Below, one piece after another: positions 8,099 to 17,099 of a stretch of 64,000 nucleotides of DNA. Source of the DNA: Sphingomonas sp. HMP9. Its GTDB lineage: Bacteria; Pseudomonadota; Alphaproteobacteria; Sphingomonadales; Sphingomonadaceae. The DNA lies in contig NZ_AP022673.1 of assembly GCF_013374115.1 (NCBI RefSeq), positions 2,504,001-2,568,000 of the forward strand, read 5' to 3'. The notes beneath the pieces were generated by a model that did not search any database, had not been told where the DNA came from, and saw only the letters and a program-made list of their open reading frames with translations. The first letter of the stretch is position 1. Every line of letters starts with the position of its first letter. The position numbers and the translations under genes were made by a program.

Positions 8099-9550
8099 AT
8101 GGTAACATCGACCACCAGCACGACGGCCACGCCGACCCCCACGCCTACGCCTACGCCTACGCCCAGCGCGCAGAACGCCGTCAACGACGCGACTCAGGCG
8201 CTGCTCAAGAACCTCAGCGCAGGCTCGGGCGTCGATACCGGCACGCTGGTCACGTCGCTCGTCTCCGCGCAGTTCGCCGCCCGGACGGCGGCGCTGAAGA
8301 CCAAATCCGACACGCTCACCGCGCAGATCTCGGGCGTCGGCACGCTGAAAAGCACGATGACCGGCTTTTCGACCGCGCTCGCCAACCTGGTGAAGGGCGG
8401 GACGTTGCAGACGCAGCCGACCAGCTCGAACGCCGCCGTCCTGTCCGCCACCGCGACGTCGGGCGCCAAATTGTCGGGGCTATCCTCCGCCATCACGGTC
8501 ACGCGCCTCGCCACCGGGCAGGTCGCGCGCACGACGACCGCCGTCGCGGATCGTACCGCCGACCTTGGCACCGGCGCGCTGACGCTCACGATCGGCAGCG
8601 CGAAGCCGGTCTCGATCGATGTCGGCAATGGCAGCATCGATTCAATCGCCGCCGCGATCAACGCCGCGAAGACCGGCGTCACCGCCTCGGTCGTCACCGA
8701 CGCGAACGGCGGCGCGTATCTTTCGGTCAAGGGCGCGACCGGCAGCGCCAACGCCTTCACGCTGAAGGGCGCGACCGGCGACGCGCTCGATATCGGCGGC
8801 AATGCGACAAAGACTAGCCTCGTCTCCACCGCGCAGAACGCGCAGCTGACCGTCGACGGGATCGCCGTCGAACGCGCGAGCAACACGGTCGGCGATCTCG
8901 TCACCGGCGTCGTGCTGCAGCTCAACGCCGTGTCGACCGCCCCCGTTTCGCTCACCAGCACCGCGTCGACAGACGCGCTGACGCAAGCGGTCAACGATGT
9001 CGTCACGACCTATAACGAGGTGCTGAAAACCATCACCGAACAGACCGATCCGATCACCGGCAACCTCCGCGCGGATCCTGCTGCGAAATCGCTGCTCCGG
9101 TCCTTGCAGGCGCTGGTGTCGAAGCCGCTGGTCGGGGGCGCGACCGCGGGCCTTCCGCGGTCGCTGTCGGAGATCGGCGTCGCGACCAACACCGACGGTA
9201 CGCTGCGAGTCGATTCGGCCCTGCTCGCCAAACAGCTGGCGGCGAACCCCGACACGGTCGAATCGATGTTCGCGCCGTCGGGGACCAATGCGCTCGGCCT
9301 GTCCGCGACGCTGACGGCGTTGACCACCAGCGCGACCAGCACGCTGACCGGTCTCGGCGCATCGACCGTGCGCTACACGGCGGCGGAGGCGGACGTCGCC
9401 AAGCAGCAGGACAAAGTCACCGACCAGTCGGCACAGCTGACCACGCGCCTGACGCAGCAATATGCCAGCATGAATTCGCGCGTGTCGGCGTATAAATCGA
9501 CGCAGACCTTCCTCACCAACCAGATCGCAGCGTGGAACAAGGATTCGTGA
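8099..9550 (+). CDS. fliD: Flagellar filament cap protein FliD
   Basis: 483 residues with FliD_N near residues 45-140 (GVDTGTLVTSLVSAQ) and FliD_C in the second half, ending in a helical segment that contains VTDQSAQLTTRLTQQYASMN. It caps the growing filament and folds incoming flagellin. An extended N-terminus carries a Thr-Pro dipeptide run (DNA 8129-8163), expected to be flexible. The export N-terminus is otherwise poor in Arg/Lys, as is usual for late substrates. The stop overlaps the fliS GTG. Confidence 0.93.
   Translation: MVTSTTSTTATPTPTPTPTPTPSAQNAVNDATQALLKNLSAGSGVDTGTLVTSLVSAQFAARTAALKTKSDTLTAQISGVGTLKSTMTGFSTALANLVKGGTLQTQPTSSNAAVLSATATSGAKLSGLSSAITVTRLATGQVARTTTAVADRTADLGTGALTLTIGSAKPVSIDVGNGSIDSIAAAINAAKTGVTASVVTDANGGAYLSVKGATGSANAFTLKGATGDALDIGGNATKTSLVSTAQNAQLTVDGIAVERASNTVGDLVTGVVLQLNAVSTAPVSLTSTASTDALTQAVNDVVTTYNEVLKTITEQTDPITGNLRADPAAKSLLRSLQALVSKPLVGGATAGLPRSLSEIGVATNTDGTLRVDSALLAKQLAANPDTVESMFAPSGTNALGLSATLTALTTSATSTLTGLGASTVRYTAAEADVAKQQDKVTDQSAQLTTRLTQQYASMNSRVSAYKSTQTFLTNQIAAWNKDS
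8129..8163 (+). repeat. Hexameric microsatellite coding Thr-Pro in fliD
   Basis: A run of about six accCCN-acg units (acg ccg acc ccc acg cct acg cct acg cct acg ccc) encodes a (TP)n stretch in the FliD N-terminus. The in-frame six-base unit means slippage would change repeat number without a frameshift. Confidence 0.8.
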
Positions 9551-9945
9551 CCTACGCCTCGACGCTCACGCGCGATCCGTTCGCGACCTATCGCCAGATC
9601 GACGCGGTCGGCCGTACCGCCACCGCGGACGGACCTGCGCTCGTCCAATTGCTCTACAAGGAACTGGTCGCGGCCCTGCGCGCGGCCGCCTGGGCCTGTG
9701 AGAAACGCAAGTTCGCGATCAAGAGCGAGCGCATCACGCGCGCCACCGCCATTCTCTTCGCGCTCGAAGCCGGCCTCGATTTCGAAAAAGGCGGCCAGGT
9801 CTCGGAAACGCTCGCCCGGCTGTACGGCGGCGCGCGCAAGACGGTGATCAACGCCTCGCTCGGCCATGACCCACAGCCGTTCCGCGACTCCGCCGACATG
9901 CTCGACGAGATCGCGCAGGCCTGGCGGACCGCCAGCGCGGCGTAG
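9547..9945 (+). CDS. fliS: Flagellin export chaperone FliS
   Basis: 132 residues, a helical bundle with the FliS hallmark pattern: YRQIDAVGR near the N-terminus, then ALVQLLYKELVAALRAA and the ERITRATAILFALEAGLDFEKGG segment. FliS binds the flagellin C-terminus and prevents premature polymerisation. The GTG at 9547 (GTGA overlap with the fliD stop, preceded by aaggatt) is preferred to a GTG at 9532, because the family starts close to the YxxxxxY segment. Three bases separate it from the convergent corA-like gene. Confidence 0.93.
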   Translation: MTYASTLTRDPFATYRQIDAVGRTATADGPALVQLLYKELVAALRAAAWACEKRKFAIKSERITRATAILFALEAGLDFEKGGQVSETLARLYGGARKTVINASLGHDPQPFRDSADMLDEIAQAWRTASAA

Positions 9946-9948
9946 CCG

Positions 9949-10902
9949 CTACCGGCGGAACCAGTGCCGCATGGTGAAATACCCGATCACGCCCACTGCA
10001 ATCACGACGCAGGCGGCCGCGATCGCGTCGAATGCCCAGGGTTCCTCGGCATAGGGCAGGCCCTTCACGTTCATGCCGTACAGGCCGGTGAGGAACGTCA
10101 GCGGCAGGAACACCATCGCCGCGATCGAGATGATCAGCGAGCGGTTGTCGATCTGTTCGGCGCGCAGGTCGGTCAGAGTCTCGTGGATCAGCGCCGAGCG
10201 TTCGCGGATCGATTCGAGCTCCTCCGCCATCCGCGCCGCACGGTCCGCCGCCGCCGCCAGATGCAGCCGGTCGTCGTCCGCCAGCCAGTCGCCGGGCAGC
10301 GCGGCCAGCTTCTCCAGCGCCGCGCGTTGCGGGCTGAGGAAGCGTTTATAGCCGATCGCCGCCACGCGCACCTTGCTGACCGCGCGGCGCAGTTCGAACA
10401 CGCGGTTGGCGTCGAGCTGTTCCTCGCAATCGTCGAGCTCGTCGCCGAGCGTCGCCACGTCGGGATCGAGGTCGGCGGTGATCGCGGTCGCGAACGCCGC
10501 GATCAGGTCGCCCGGGTCGCGAATCTCGCCGCGCTCGACCATCTTTTCGACCTCGCCGACCGCGATCAACGGTTTGCGCGTCACGGAGTAGACCCGGCCC
10601 TTCACGGCCCAGATCCGCACCGAGGCTAGCATGTCGGAGGTGTCGAGCTCCTCCTTCGACCGCCCGCGCAAATTGACGAACGCGCCGTCGCCGACGGCCT
10701 CGCACCGCGGCCGGGTCTCCGTCGCGGTCAGCGCGTCGACGACATATTCGAGCAGCTCGGCCTCGTCGCGGAGCCAGGTCTGCGCATGCTCGGCGGTCGT
10801 CGACAGATGCACCCAGACGAGGTCGGCGGTGCCGGCAAGCGCTTCCTTGACGTCGACGCGCGTCGCCTCGCCATCGACGATCCGGAACGCAAAACCACTC
10901 AC
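9949..10902 (-). CDS. CorA/ZntB-family divalent cation transporter
   Basis: 317 residues: a long cytoplasmic alpha/beta and helical domain (about residues 1-250) followed by two C-terminal membrane helices. The signature YGMNVKGLP sits between them, in the place of the CorA/ZntB GMN motif that forms the pore entrance. The P at the end of GMNVxGxP and the SVRIWAVKGRVYSV segment look more like ZntB than classical CorA, so transport of Zn2+ or Mg2+ cannot be decided. The GTG start at 10902 lies within a 17-bp tandem duplication. Shares its direction with the siroheme gene upstream. Confidence 0.85.
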   Translation of the reverse strand: MSGFAFRIVDGEATRVDVKEALAGTADLVWVHLSTTAEHAQTWLRDEAELLEYVVDALTATETRPRCEAVGDGAFVNLRGRSKEELDTSDMLASVRIWAVKGRVYSVTRKPLIAVGEVEKMVERGEIRDPGDLIAAFATAITADLDPDVATLGDELDDCEEQLDANRVFELRRAVSKVRVAAIGYKRFLSPQRAALEKLAALPGDWLADDDRLHLAAAADRAARMAEELESIRERSALIHETLTDLRAEQIDNRSLIISIAAMVFLPLTFLTGLYGMNVKGLPYAEEPWAFDAIAAACVVIAVGVIGYFTMRHWFRR

Positions 10903-10948
10903 AGGACCATCTCGCTCACAGGACCATCTCGCTCAAAGGGCCATCTCG
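10898..10948. repeat. 17-bp tandem duplication at the corA-like start
   Basis: The unit ctcacaggaccatctcg occurs at 10898-10914 and 10915-10931, with a degenerate third copy at 10932-10948 (ctcaaagggccatctcg). On the minus strand the copies run from the siroheme-gene stop to the corA-like GTG. The middle copy creates a mini frame GTG-AGC-GAG-ATG-GTC-CTG-TGA just before the true start. Confidence 0.9.
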
Positions 10949-11730
10949 ATCTCGACCGACAGGCCCGTGCCGGGATCGGCGGGCATCACCGCGCACAGCC
11001 GTGCGGCATCGGCACGCGCACGGTCGAGGATCGCCGCGGGGACGTCGGCCCGGTGATAGACCCGGTCGGCGCTGGCCAGCGCGCGGGCCTGGCGCAACGT
11101 CAGGTCCTCGGGATCGTCGGACAGCAGGACGAGCGTTATCGCCACGTCGCGCCGTGCAGCCGGCGTTCCCGTCGGGGCCAGCCACGCATCGACGTCGTGC
11201 GTCGGCGACAACGGATCGAGCATGCCCCCTGCCCCCATCGCCGTCGCCAGCGCGCGGCGGCGCTCGCCCATATCAGGCCAGCGCGTCCGTAACGCGACCC
11301 GCGCAGCCTGCAACGCCAGCGCGAGCTTGCCGAGATCGGCTGGGATCAAGGCTTCGAGTCGTTGCCGCAGGGCGGCGGCGAGCCCGGCGGACACGCCGCT
11401 CGTCCCGATCGCGATCAACACCGGTGCACGGTCGACGATCGCCGGCAGCGTGAAGTCGCACAGCGCCGAGCGATCGACCGCGTTGACCAGGATCCCCCGC
11501 GCCTTCAGTCGTGCGACCGCCGCCAGCGCTTCGTCCTCGTCGTCGATCGCAACGATCGCAAGCGACGCCGCCGCATCCTCGCCGACGACATCCGCACCCG
11601 CACGATCGAGCAACCGGCGTTTCGCATCCGCTGCCTCGCCCTCGCCCAGCAGGATCACGGGACGGCCGGCCAACCGCACGAACAGCGGCAGGCTCTGCAG
11701 CGGAGCGGGCGGTGTCACCGCTTGAGCCAT
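10933..11730 (-). CDS. Precorrin-2 dehydrogenase/sirohydrochlorin ferrochelatase (CysG-N type)
   Basis: 265 residues. The N-terminal Rossmann domain (LFVRLAGRPVILLGEGEAA) and the following dimerisation segment (GVSAGLAAALRQRLE, with DFTLPAIVDR before it) match the CysG N-terminal/Met8 module that oxidises precorrin-2 and inserts iron to make siroheme. The C-terminal 80 residues contain DPEDLTLRQARALASADRVY, similar to the start of the SUMT methyltransferase domain, but the rest of that domain is absent. The protein therefore seems to keep only a stub of SUMT. The ATG at 11730 overlaps lysA by 16 bp. Confidence 0.85.
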   Translation of the reverse strand: MAQAVTPPAPLQSLPLFVRLAGRPVILLGEGEAADAKRRLLDRAGADVVGEDAAASLAIVAIDDEDEALAAVARLKARGILVNAVDRSALCDFTLPAIVDRAPVLIAIGTSGVSAGLAAALRQRLEALIPADLGKLALALQAARVALRTRWPDMGERRRALATAMGAGGMLDPLSPTHDVDAWLAPTGTPAARRDVAITLVLLSDDPEDLTLRQARALASADRVYHRADVPAAILDRARADAARLCAVMPADPGTGLSVEIEMAL

Positions 11731-12977
11731 TCCGGCACGCGCTCGGCGGCCAGGATCGTCTCCGGGTGAATGCGGTCGGCCACCACCGCGAACCGGTCGC
11801 CATCGACGAGCACTTCGGGCACCAGCGCACGGCTGTTGTAGGTCGAGGCCATCGTCGCCCCGTACGCGCCCGCGGTGCGGAAGATGCCCAGATCGCCCGA
11901 CGTCACGACGTCGATGTCGCGCCCCATCGCGAAGGTGTCGCCGGTCTCGCACACCGGGCCGGCGATGTTGGCGGTCATCCGTTCGCCGGTCGGCGCGACC
12001 GCGACGAAATCGTGATACGCATCGTACATCGCAACGCGCGCGAGGTCGTTCATCGCCGCGTCGACGATCACATAGGGGTTCACGACGCCCGGCTTCACCC
12101 AGATGACCTCGGTCAGCAGGACACCGGCATTGCCCGCGATCACCCGGCCGGGTTCGAACATCAGCTCGACATCCCAGCCCGCAGTCGCACGCGCGACCAT
12201 CGCGCCGTATTCGGCCGGGCTCGGCAGGTCGTCGCCGGGCTTGTAGGGAACGCCGAGCCCACCGCCGAGATCGACGCGGCTGATGGTGTGGCCCGCCGCG
12301 CGCAGCTCCGCCACGAGTTCGCCGATCCGCGCATAGGCGGCCTCGAGCGGGGCGAGATCGGCAAGCTGGCTGCCGATGTGGATCGCGACCCCGCGCAGGT
12401 CGAGCCCGTCATGCTGCGACAGCCGGTCGAACATCGCGACGGCCTGGTCGATCGCCACGCCGAACTTGTTCTCCTTGCGACCCGTCGAGATCTTCGCGTG
12501 CGTACCCGCGTCCACGTCGGGGTTCACGCGCAGCACCGCCGGCGCGCGTTCGCCGCGGGCATGGGCCAGCGCGGCGAGGACTTCGCCCTCCTCCTCCAGC
12601 TCCAGGTTGAACTGGCCGATCCCGGCATCGAGCGCCTGCGCCAGTTCGCGCCGCGTCTTGCCGACGCCCGAGAACACGATGTCCGACGCCGGGATGCCGG
12701 CCGCCAGCGCGCGCTGCATCTCGCCCGCCGAGACCACGTCGGCGCCATAGCCTTCGTCGGCCAGCACGCGCAGCACCGCGACGTTGGGATTGGCCTTGAT
12801 CGCATAGGCCAGATGGACGCGGCCCGCAGGCTTCAGCGCATCGCGGAACACCTGCGCGTGGCGGCGGAAGGTGGCGGTCGAATAGACGTAGACGGGCGTG
12901 CCGACGGCCTCGGCGATCGCCGGCAGGGCGACGTCCTCGGCGTGCATGACACCGTCACGATAGGCGAAATGATCCAT
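11715..12977 (-). CDS. lysA: Diaminopimelate decarboxylase LysA
   Basis: 420 residues, PLP-dependent decarboxylase of the last lysine-biosynthesis step (meso-DAP to L-lysine). The PLP lysine lies in YAIKANPN near residue 58. Further family marks are HIGSQ, GGGLGVPY, EPGRVI and the substrate segment CETGD. An alanine-racemase-like barrel is followed by a beta domain. The length is typical. Transcribed with the small lipoprotein and argH upstream. The 3' end overlaps the siroheme gene. Confidence 0.97.
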   Translation of the reverse strand: MDHFAYRDGVMHAEDVALPAIAEAVGTPVYVYSTATFRRHAQVFRDALKPAGRVHLAYAIKANPNVAVLRVLADEGYGADVVSAGEMQRALAAGIPASDIVFSGVGKTRRELAQALDAGIGQFNLELEEEGEVLAALAHARGERAPAVLRVNPDVDAGTHAKISTGRKENKFGVAIDQAVAMFDRLSQHDGLDLRGVAIHIGSQLADLAPLEAAYARIGELVAELRAAGHTISRVDLGGGLGVPYKPGDDLPSPAEYGAMVARATAGWDVELMFEPGRVIAGNAGVLLTEVIWVKPGVVNPYVIVDAAMNDLARVAMYDAYHDFVAVAPTGERMTANIAGPVCETGDTFAMGRDIDVVTSGDLGIFRTAGAYGATMASTYNSRALVPEVLVDGDRFAVVADRIHPETILAAERVPEWLKR

Positions 12978-12988
12978 GGTTCAGGTCT

Positions 12989-13231
12989 TCAATTCGGCGG
13001 CGGCAGGTCGAACTCGTCGCTGCGGCGCGGCTGGGACGTGGTGAGCAGCTCGTCGCTGCGCTGTGGGCGTTGCTGAGTCGTGGGGGTCAGCAACTGTGCG
13101 GGCGTGGGCGGCGTTTTCGCACCATAGGGCGCGACCGGGAGCGTCTTGCCCTCCGCCGGGACGAGCCCGTCCGCTGCGCCGCAACCTGCCAGAGCAAGCG
13201 CCAACCCTGTAAGTGCCAGTAACCGTTTCAT
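12989..13231 (-). CDS. Small predicted lipoprotein
   Basis: 80 residues: signal peptide [17 protein letters not shown] with lipobox LAGC (Cys at about residue 17), then a short Pro/Thr/Gln-rich tail with [10 protein letters not shown] and two SDE motifs. It should be an envelope lipoprotein of unknown role. Small lipoproteins between argH and lysA are frequently seen in proteobacteria (the LptM/YifL type near lysA-dapF), so it may belong to that group; the sequence alone does not prove it. Its ATG overlaps the argH stop (ATGA), and lysA follows after 11 bases. Confidence 0.82.
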   Translation of the reverse strand: MKRLLALTGLALALAGCGAADGLVPAEGKTLPVAPYGAKTPPTPAQLLTPTTQQRPQRSDELLTTSQPRRSDEFDLPPPN

Positions 13232-14628
13232 GCCGTCTCTCCCCCCGCCGTCTCGGCACGCGCCGCGCGGATCGCCGCACGCACATTGTCGGGCGCGGTG
13301 CCGCCGAAGCTGGTCCGGCTGGCGACCGACGCGTCGACCGACAGCACGCCGTACACGCGTTCGTCGATCCGCGCATCGATTGCCTTCAGGTCCTCGATCG
13401 GCAGCGCGTCGAGCGCGACCTTGCGCTCCTCCGCCAGCTTCACCGCGCGCCCGGTCACGTGATGCGCCTCGCGGAACGGCAGGCCAGCCTCGCGCACCAG
13501 CCAGTCGGCGAGATCCGTCGCGGTCGCAAAGCCGCTCTCCGCCAGCCCGCGCATCCGATCGGTGCGGAACGTCGCACTCTCGACCATCCCGGTCATCGCC
13601 GCGATCGACAGCGCGAGCAGGTCGTGCGCCTCGAACACCGGCGGCTTGTCGTCCTGCATGTCCTTCGAATAGGCGAGCGGCAGGCCCTTCATCGTCACCA
13701 TCAGCGCGGTCATGCAGCCGAGGATACGCCCGGCATGCCCGCGGACCAGCTCGGCTGCATCGGGATTGCGCTTCTGTGGCATGATCGAGCTGCCGGTCGA
13801 CCATTGATCGCTGAGCGCGACGAACCCGAACGGCTGCGACGCCCACAGCACGAACTCCTCGGCGAGCCGCGACAGGTGCAGCGAGGTCTGCGTCGCGGCG
13901 GTGAGATATTCGATCGCGAAATCGCGGTCGCTCACCCCGTCGAGCGAGTTGGTCATCGGCCCGTCGAAACCGAGCGCGGCGGCGGTCATCTCGCGGTCGA
14001 TCGGAAAGCCGGTGCCAGCGAGTGCGGCCGAGCCGAGCGGCGAGCGGTTCATACGCGCGCGAGCATCCGCGAACCGCCCAACGTCGCGCGAAATCATCGC
14101 ATGATACGCCATCAAATGATGCCCCAGCGTTACCGGCTGTGCGGACTGGAGATGCGTGAAGCCCGGCATGACGCTCGCCGCATGCTCCTCGGCGCGCGTC
14201 AGCAGCGCCGCCTGGAAGCCCGCCAGTGCCGCCAGCGCCCGGTCGATCGCGTCGCGCACCCAGAGCCGGAAATCGGTCGCGACCTGGTCATTGCGTGACC
14301 GCGCGGTGTGCAGCCGCCCGGCGACCGGCCCGATCGCCTCCGCGAGCCGCGCCTCGGTCTGCATGTGGATATCCTCGAGGACCAGATCCTCCTCGACGCC
14401 GTTCGCCGCATAATGCGCCGCCACCGTGTCGAGCCCGGCCGAGATCGTCGCGGCGTCCTCGGCCGACACGATGCCCTGCTTGCCGAGCATCGCGACATGC
14501 GCCTCGGAGCCCGCAATATCCTGCTGCCAGAGCCGCTTGTCGAAGGGAATGGAGGCGTTTATCTCGCGCATGACCGCCGCCGGGCCCTCGGCGAACCGCC
14601 CACCCCACATCGAATTGGAACCGTCCAT
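13228..14628 (-). CDS. argH: Argininosuccinate lyase ArgH
   Basis: 466 residues. Fumarase/aspartase superfamily enzyme that splits argininosuccinate into arginine and fumarate. Motifs: MWGGRF at the start, [26 protein letters not shown], and the signature [12 protein letters not shown]. The ATG at 14628 has an aggacg ribosome-binding site nine bases upstream. An internal ATG at 14610 (MWGGRF) is the alternative. The start codon overlaps that of the divergent tlpA gene by two bases within a CCATGG palindrome. Confidence 0.97.
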   Translation of the reverse strand: MDGSNSMWGGRFAEGPAAVMREINASIPFDKRLWQQDIAGSEAHVAMLGKQGIVSAEDAATISAGLDTVAAHYAANGVEEDLVLEDIHMQTEARLAEAIGPVAGRLHTARSRNDQVATDFRLWVRDAIDRALAALAGFQAALLTRAEEHAASVMPGFTHLQSAQPVTLGHHLMAYHAMISRDVGRFADARARMNRSPLGSAALAGTGFPIDREMTAAALGFDGPMTNSLDGVSDRDFAIEYLTAATQTSLHLSRLAEEFVLWASQPFGFVALSDQWSTGSSIMPQKRNPDAAELVRGHAGRILGCMTALMVTMKGLPLAYSKDMQDDKPPVFEAHDLLALSIAAMTGMVESATFRTDRMRGLAESGFATATDLADWLVREAGLPFREAHHVTGRAVKLAEERKVALDALPIEDLKAIDARIDERVYGVLSVDASVASRTSFGGTAPDNVRAAIRAARAETAGGETA

Positions 14629-15271
14629 GGTCTTGCGTCCTGTGTTCACTTCGCGCCCAATCGCCCGTCTTCCGACTATCGGTCTCGTGGGACTGGGCCT
14701 GCTGGTCGCCGGCTGCGATAGGAAATCGCCCGCGCCGGAGCAAGCGAACGTCGTCGCCGCAAACGCCGCGTCCGCCGACGAGGTGACGTCCGGGCCAGCC
14801 CCCGACGAAGCCACCAGCCCTGCCGCCAGCACCGAAAAGCTCGACCGCAGCCACAAGGGCGAGACCGGCCCGACGGTCGCCTTCACCGCGCCCGACGGCA
14901 AATCGGTCATGCTCGCGTCGTTCAAGGGCAAGCCGTTGCTGCTTAACATGTGGGCAACGTGGTGCGCGCCATGCGTGGCGGAAATGCCGACGCTCGATGC
15001 CGCGGCGAAGTCGCTGGACGGCAAGGTGCAGGTGATCGCGGTCAGCCAGGACATGCAGGGCGCAGAGAAGGTGACGCCGTTCTTCGCGCAGAAAACATTC
15101 TCCACGCTGAAGCCGTATCTCGATCCGAAGCTCGGCCTCAGCCTCGCATACCAGGCGAACCTGCCGACCACGATCCTCTACGATTCGGCCGGCAAGGAGG
15201 TCTGGCGGATGACCGGCGGCTATGAATGGAACACGCCGGCCGCGGCAAAGCTGATCGCCGAAGCCTCGTAA
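14627..15271 (+). CDS. TlpA-like thioredoxin-fold lipoprotein
   Basis: 214 residues. Signal peptide with lipobox VAGC (about residues 27-30), an Ala/Ser/Pro-rich linker, then a TlpA/ResA-type thioredoxin domain (about residues 85-213) with the active site WATWCAPC and the cis-Pro region LPTTILYD. It should be a periplasmic, membrane-anchored thiol:disulfide reductase, for example for cytochrome c or outer-membrane protein thiols. The start overlaps the divergent argH start. A GTG at 14642 is the alternative. A stem-loop follows the stop. Confidence 0.9.
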   Translation: MVLRPVFTSRPIARLPTIGLVGLGLLVAGCDRKSPAPEQANVVAANAASADEVTSGPAPDEATSPAASTEKLDRSHKGETGPTVAFTAPDGKSVMLASFKGKPLLLNMWATWCAPCVAEMPTLDAAAKSLDGKVQVIAVSQDMQGAEKVTPFFAQKTFSTLKPYLDPKLGLSLAYQANLPTTILYDSAGKEVWRMTGGYEWNTPAAAKLIAEAS

Positions 15272-15292
15272 CGCGTTGATCCCGAACAGGTT

Positions 15293-15341
15293 GTGCCGAC
15301 CCGCCTTGGTGACGAGCCAAAGGTTGATGGCGGGCCGGCAC
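15293..15341 (+). terminator. Nested stem-loop downstream of the TlpA-like gene
   Basis: The outer arms gtgccgacccgcc and ggcgggccggcac pair with one mismatch (13 bp). Inside them ttgg and ccaa form a short inner stem. The hairpin begins 21 bases past the stop. There is no T-run after it, so it is a possible factor-dependent terminator or mRNA 3' stabiliser rather than a classical intrinsic terminator. Confidence 0.4.
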
Positions 15342-15451
15342 GCTTCCTCTTAACGCGTCGGGCGATGCCAAAGGTGTAAACAACATCGAAATGCGATGAA
15401 CCGAGTGGGCTATTCTGGCGTGCACCGACATACCGGACGCTGGTCGGCGAC

Positions 15452-15949
15452 TTACCAGTAGCGGCTACCCGGCACGCCCTTGAATGGGCCGGCAAGATCG
15501 GCCGTGATCCAGCCCCCGTAAAACTCCCCGGGTTGCGGGATGACGCGTTCGCCATCGACGAAGCATCCGTCGAACGGGCCTGCATAGAACGCGATGTGAT
15601 CGCGCAACACCGCAAACGCCGGCGTCGGCGACGGGTAGCTCCACGCGACATCGCGCACGACGTCGCCCGCGATCTCGACGTCGTAATACACGGCGTTGCC
15701 CTTCCATTCGCAAAAGGATTGCCGCGCGGATCGCCGGAGCGCCGACATCACAATGTCGGATGGCGGGATGTAATAGCTCGGCGGATGGCTCGTCTCGATC
15801 GTGCGGACGCTGCGCCGCGTGTCGGCAAGCGTCACCCCGCGGTGCTCGATCAGGATATGACGATCGCTGCGCTGCGCGATCGCCGGGCGCGGATATTTCC
15901 AGACGCTTTCCTGGCCCGGTCGCGCGATATCGGGAATGACGGGTTTCAT
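15452..15949 (-). CDS. DUF427 domain protein
   Basis: 165 residues, no signal or membrane segment. A DUF427 (NTP_transf-like beta barrel) domain spans about residues 30-130, with the family's marks YYIPPSDI, the FCEWKGNAVYYDVE strand and WSYPSP. Biochemical function is unknown in the family. The ATG overlaps the stop of the DUF393 gene (ATGA), so it is co-transcribed with DUF393 and the TspO-like gene. Confidence 0.88.
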   Translation of the reverse strand: MKPVIPDIARPGQESVWKYPRPAIAQRSDRHILIEHRGVTLADTRRSVRTIETSHPPSYYIPPSDIVMSALRRSARQSFCEWKGNAVYYDVEIAGDVVRDVAWSYPSPTPAFAVLRDHIAFYAGPFDGCFVDGERVIPQPGEFYGGWITADLAGPFKGVPGSRYW

Positions 15950-16308
15950 GTGGTTCGGTCGATCCTCCGGGCAACGGACTGCAAGCGGGGACGGACGTGG
16001 AGGAACGCGCGATACACCCGCTCCAGGCCGGCCAGGACGACGGGGTTGCGCGCCGCCAACCCGATCGGGCGCAGCAGCGGGATGGCCCGCCACATCGCCG
16101 CGAAGGCGGCCGCGCCGGACAGCATCCGATCCCCTTCGCGCGCGTGGAACCGCGCCAGCATCGCGTTGCGGTCGATCGGGCAGGTCGTTTCGCCGTTGCT
16201 GGCATCGACGAAATCGATCGCGCCGCGACGATCGAGGCGACGCATCAGCGCGATCTCGCGTCGGCACAGCGGGCATCCGCCGTCGTGCCAGACCGTCAGG
16301 CGGGTCAT
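15946..16308 (-). CDS. DUF393 thiol-disulfide-oxidoreductase-like protein
   Basis: 120 residues. DUF393/DCC family: the opening strand VWHDGGCPLCRREI carries the DxxCPxC motif that names the family (here DGGCPLC), followed by FVDAS and the helical segment AMWRAIPLLRPIG. Such proteins are thought to be thioredoxin-like, but no substrate is known. It overlaps both neighbours by four bases, in a TspO-DUF393-DUF427 unit. Confidence 0.88.
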   Translation of the reverse strand: MTRLTVWHDGGCPLCRREIALMRRLDRRGAIDFVDASNGETTCPIDRNAMLARFHAREGDRMLSGAAAFAAMWRAIPLLRPIGLAARNPVVLAGLERVYRAFLHVRPRLQSVARRIDRTT

Positions 16309-16856
16309 GCCTTGCCGCGGTCGTTGGACCGGTTCCGCTCCCAAATGCGCTCGGCGAGCAAGGTCGCGAACCCCAGCCATGCGACGAACGGCACCGCCGT
16401 CGCCGCCGCCGTCCGATCGACCTTCGCCGCGGCCGCGACATAGCCGGCACCGCTCGCGATCATCGCACCCGATGCGACCGCGCTGGGCCCCAATGCCTTG
16501 CGGCGAAAGAACAATTCGGTCCAGCCGCCGACCATGCCGGTATTCAGCAGCCAGAGTCCGACCGCCAGGTTGCGCGGCGCATCGGCGGGGCGACGCAACA
16601 GCCGATAGCCGCCGACCGCAAGGCCGGTCTCGAGAACGGGCCATACCGCCCCGAACGCGGCATCGGGCGGCGTGTAGGCTGGCTTGTCGAGCCGCTTGTA
16701 CCAGCGTCGGATACCGGGATGCGACGGATCTGGCGCGTTACGCCGTCCGAGCACGGCGCTGGCGCCGAGCACCGCCACGACGACCGCCAGCGCGGCCGGA
16801 CGGGACAAGCCGCCACCGCGGTCTTCCGTGATCGCATCGCGTACGCTGTGGGTCAT
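16305..16856 (-). CDS. TspO/MBR-family membrane protein
   Basis: 183 residues with five predicted membrane helices after a 20-residue polar N-tail. The pattern WYKRLDKPAYTPPDAAFGAVW is the TspO/MBR signature (W...L.KP...PP...FG.VW). In alphaproteobacteria TspO binds porphyrins and affects tetrapyrrole or stress responses. The ligand here is unknown. The ATG at 16856 is supported by an upstream gaggac; an ATG at 16871 would add five residues. First gene of the three-gene unit. Confidence 0.85.
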   Translation of the reverse strand: MTHSVRDAITEDRGGGLSRPAALAVVVAVLGASAVLGRRNAPDPSHPGIRRWYKRLDKPAYTPPDAAFGAVWPVLETGLAVGGYRLLRRPADAPRNLAVGLWLLNTGMVGGWTELFFRRKALGPSAVASGAMIASGAGYVAAAAKVDRTAAATAVPFVAWLGFATLLAERIWERNRSNDRGKA

Positions 16857-17099
16857 GCTCGCCGTCCTCATCCCGGGCCCGCTGCCCGCTCCACCATAGC
16901 GAAGCAGCGCCGCCGACGTTCCGCCCCGACGGCCTGCGCCGCGCGATCGATGCGGATGGCGATGTCTACCGGCCGGGTTGGCGGGATGGGTTCGGCGTCC
17001 TCTTGCCAGCTCTCCGCCAAAGTTTGTCCGTTCGGCCGATAACGAATCCTGCATCCCCGAGACCGGTCGACACCGTGGCGATACCGAAGACGGGGGACC

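Noticed and set aside
11511..13076. 521-codon open frame opposite lysA
   Set aside because: The lysA reading has all PLP-enzyme motifs; the opposite frame has none and a skewed composition.
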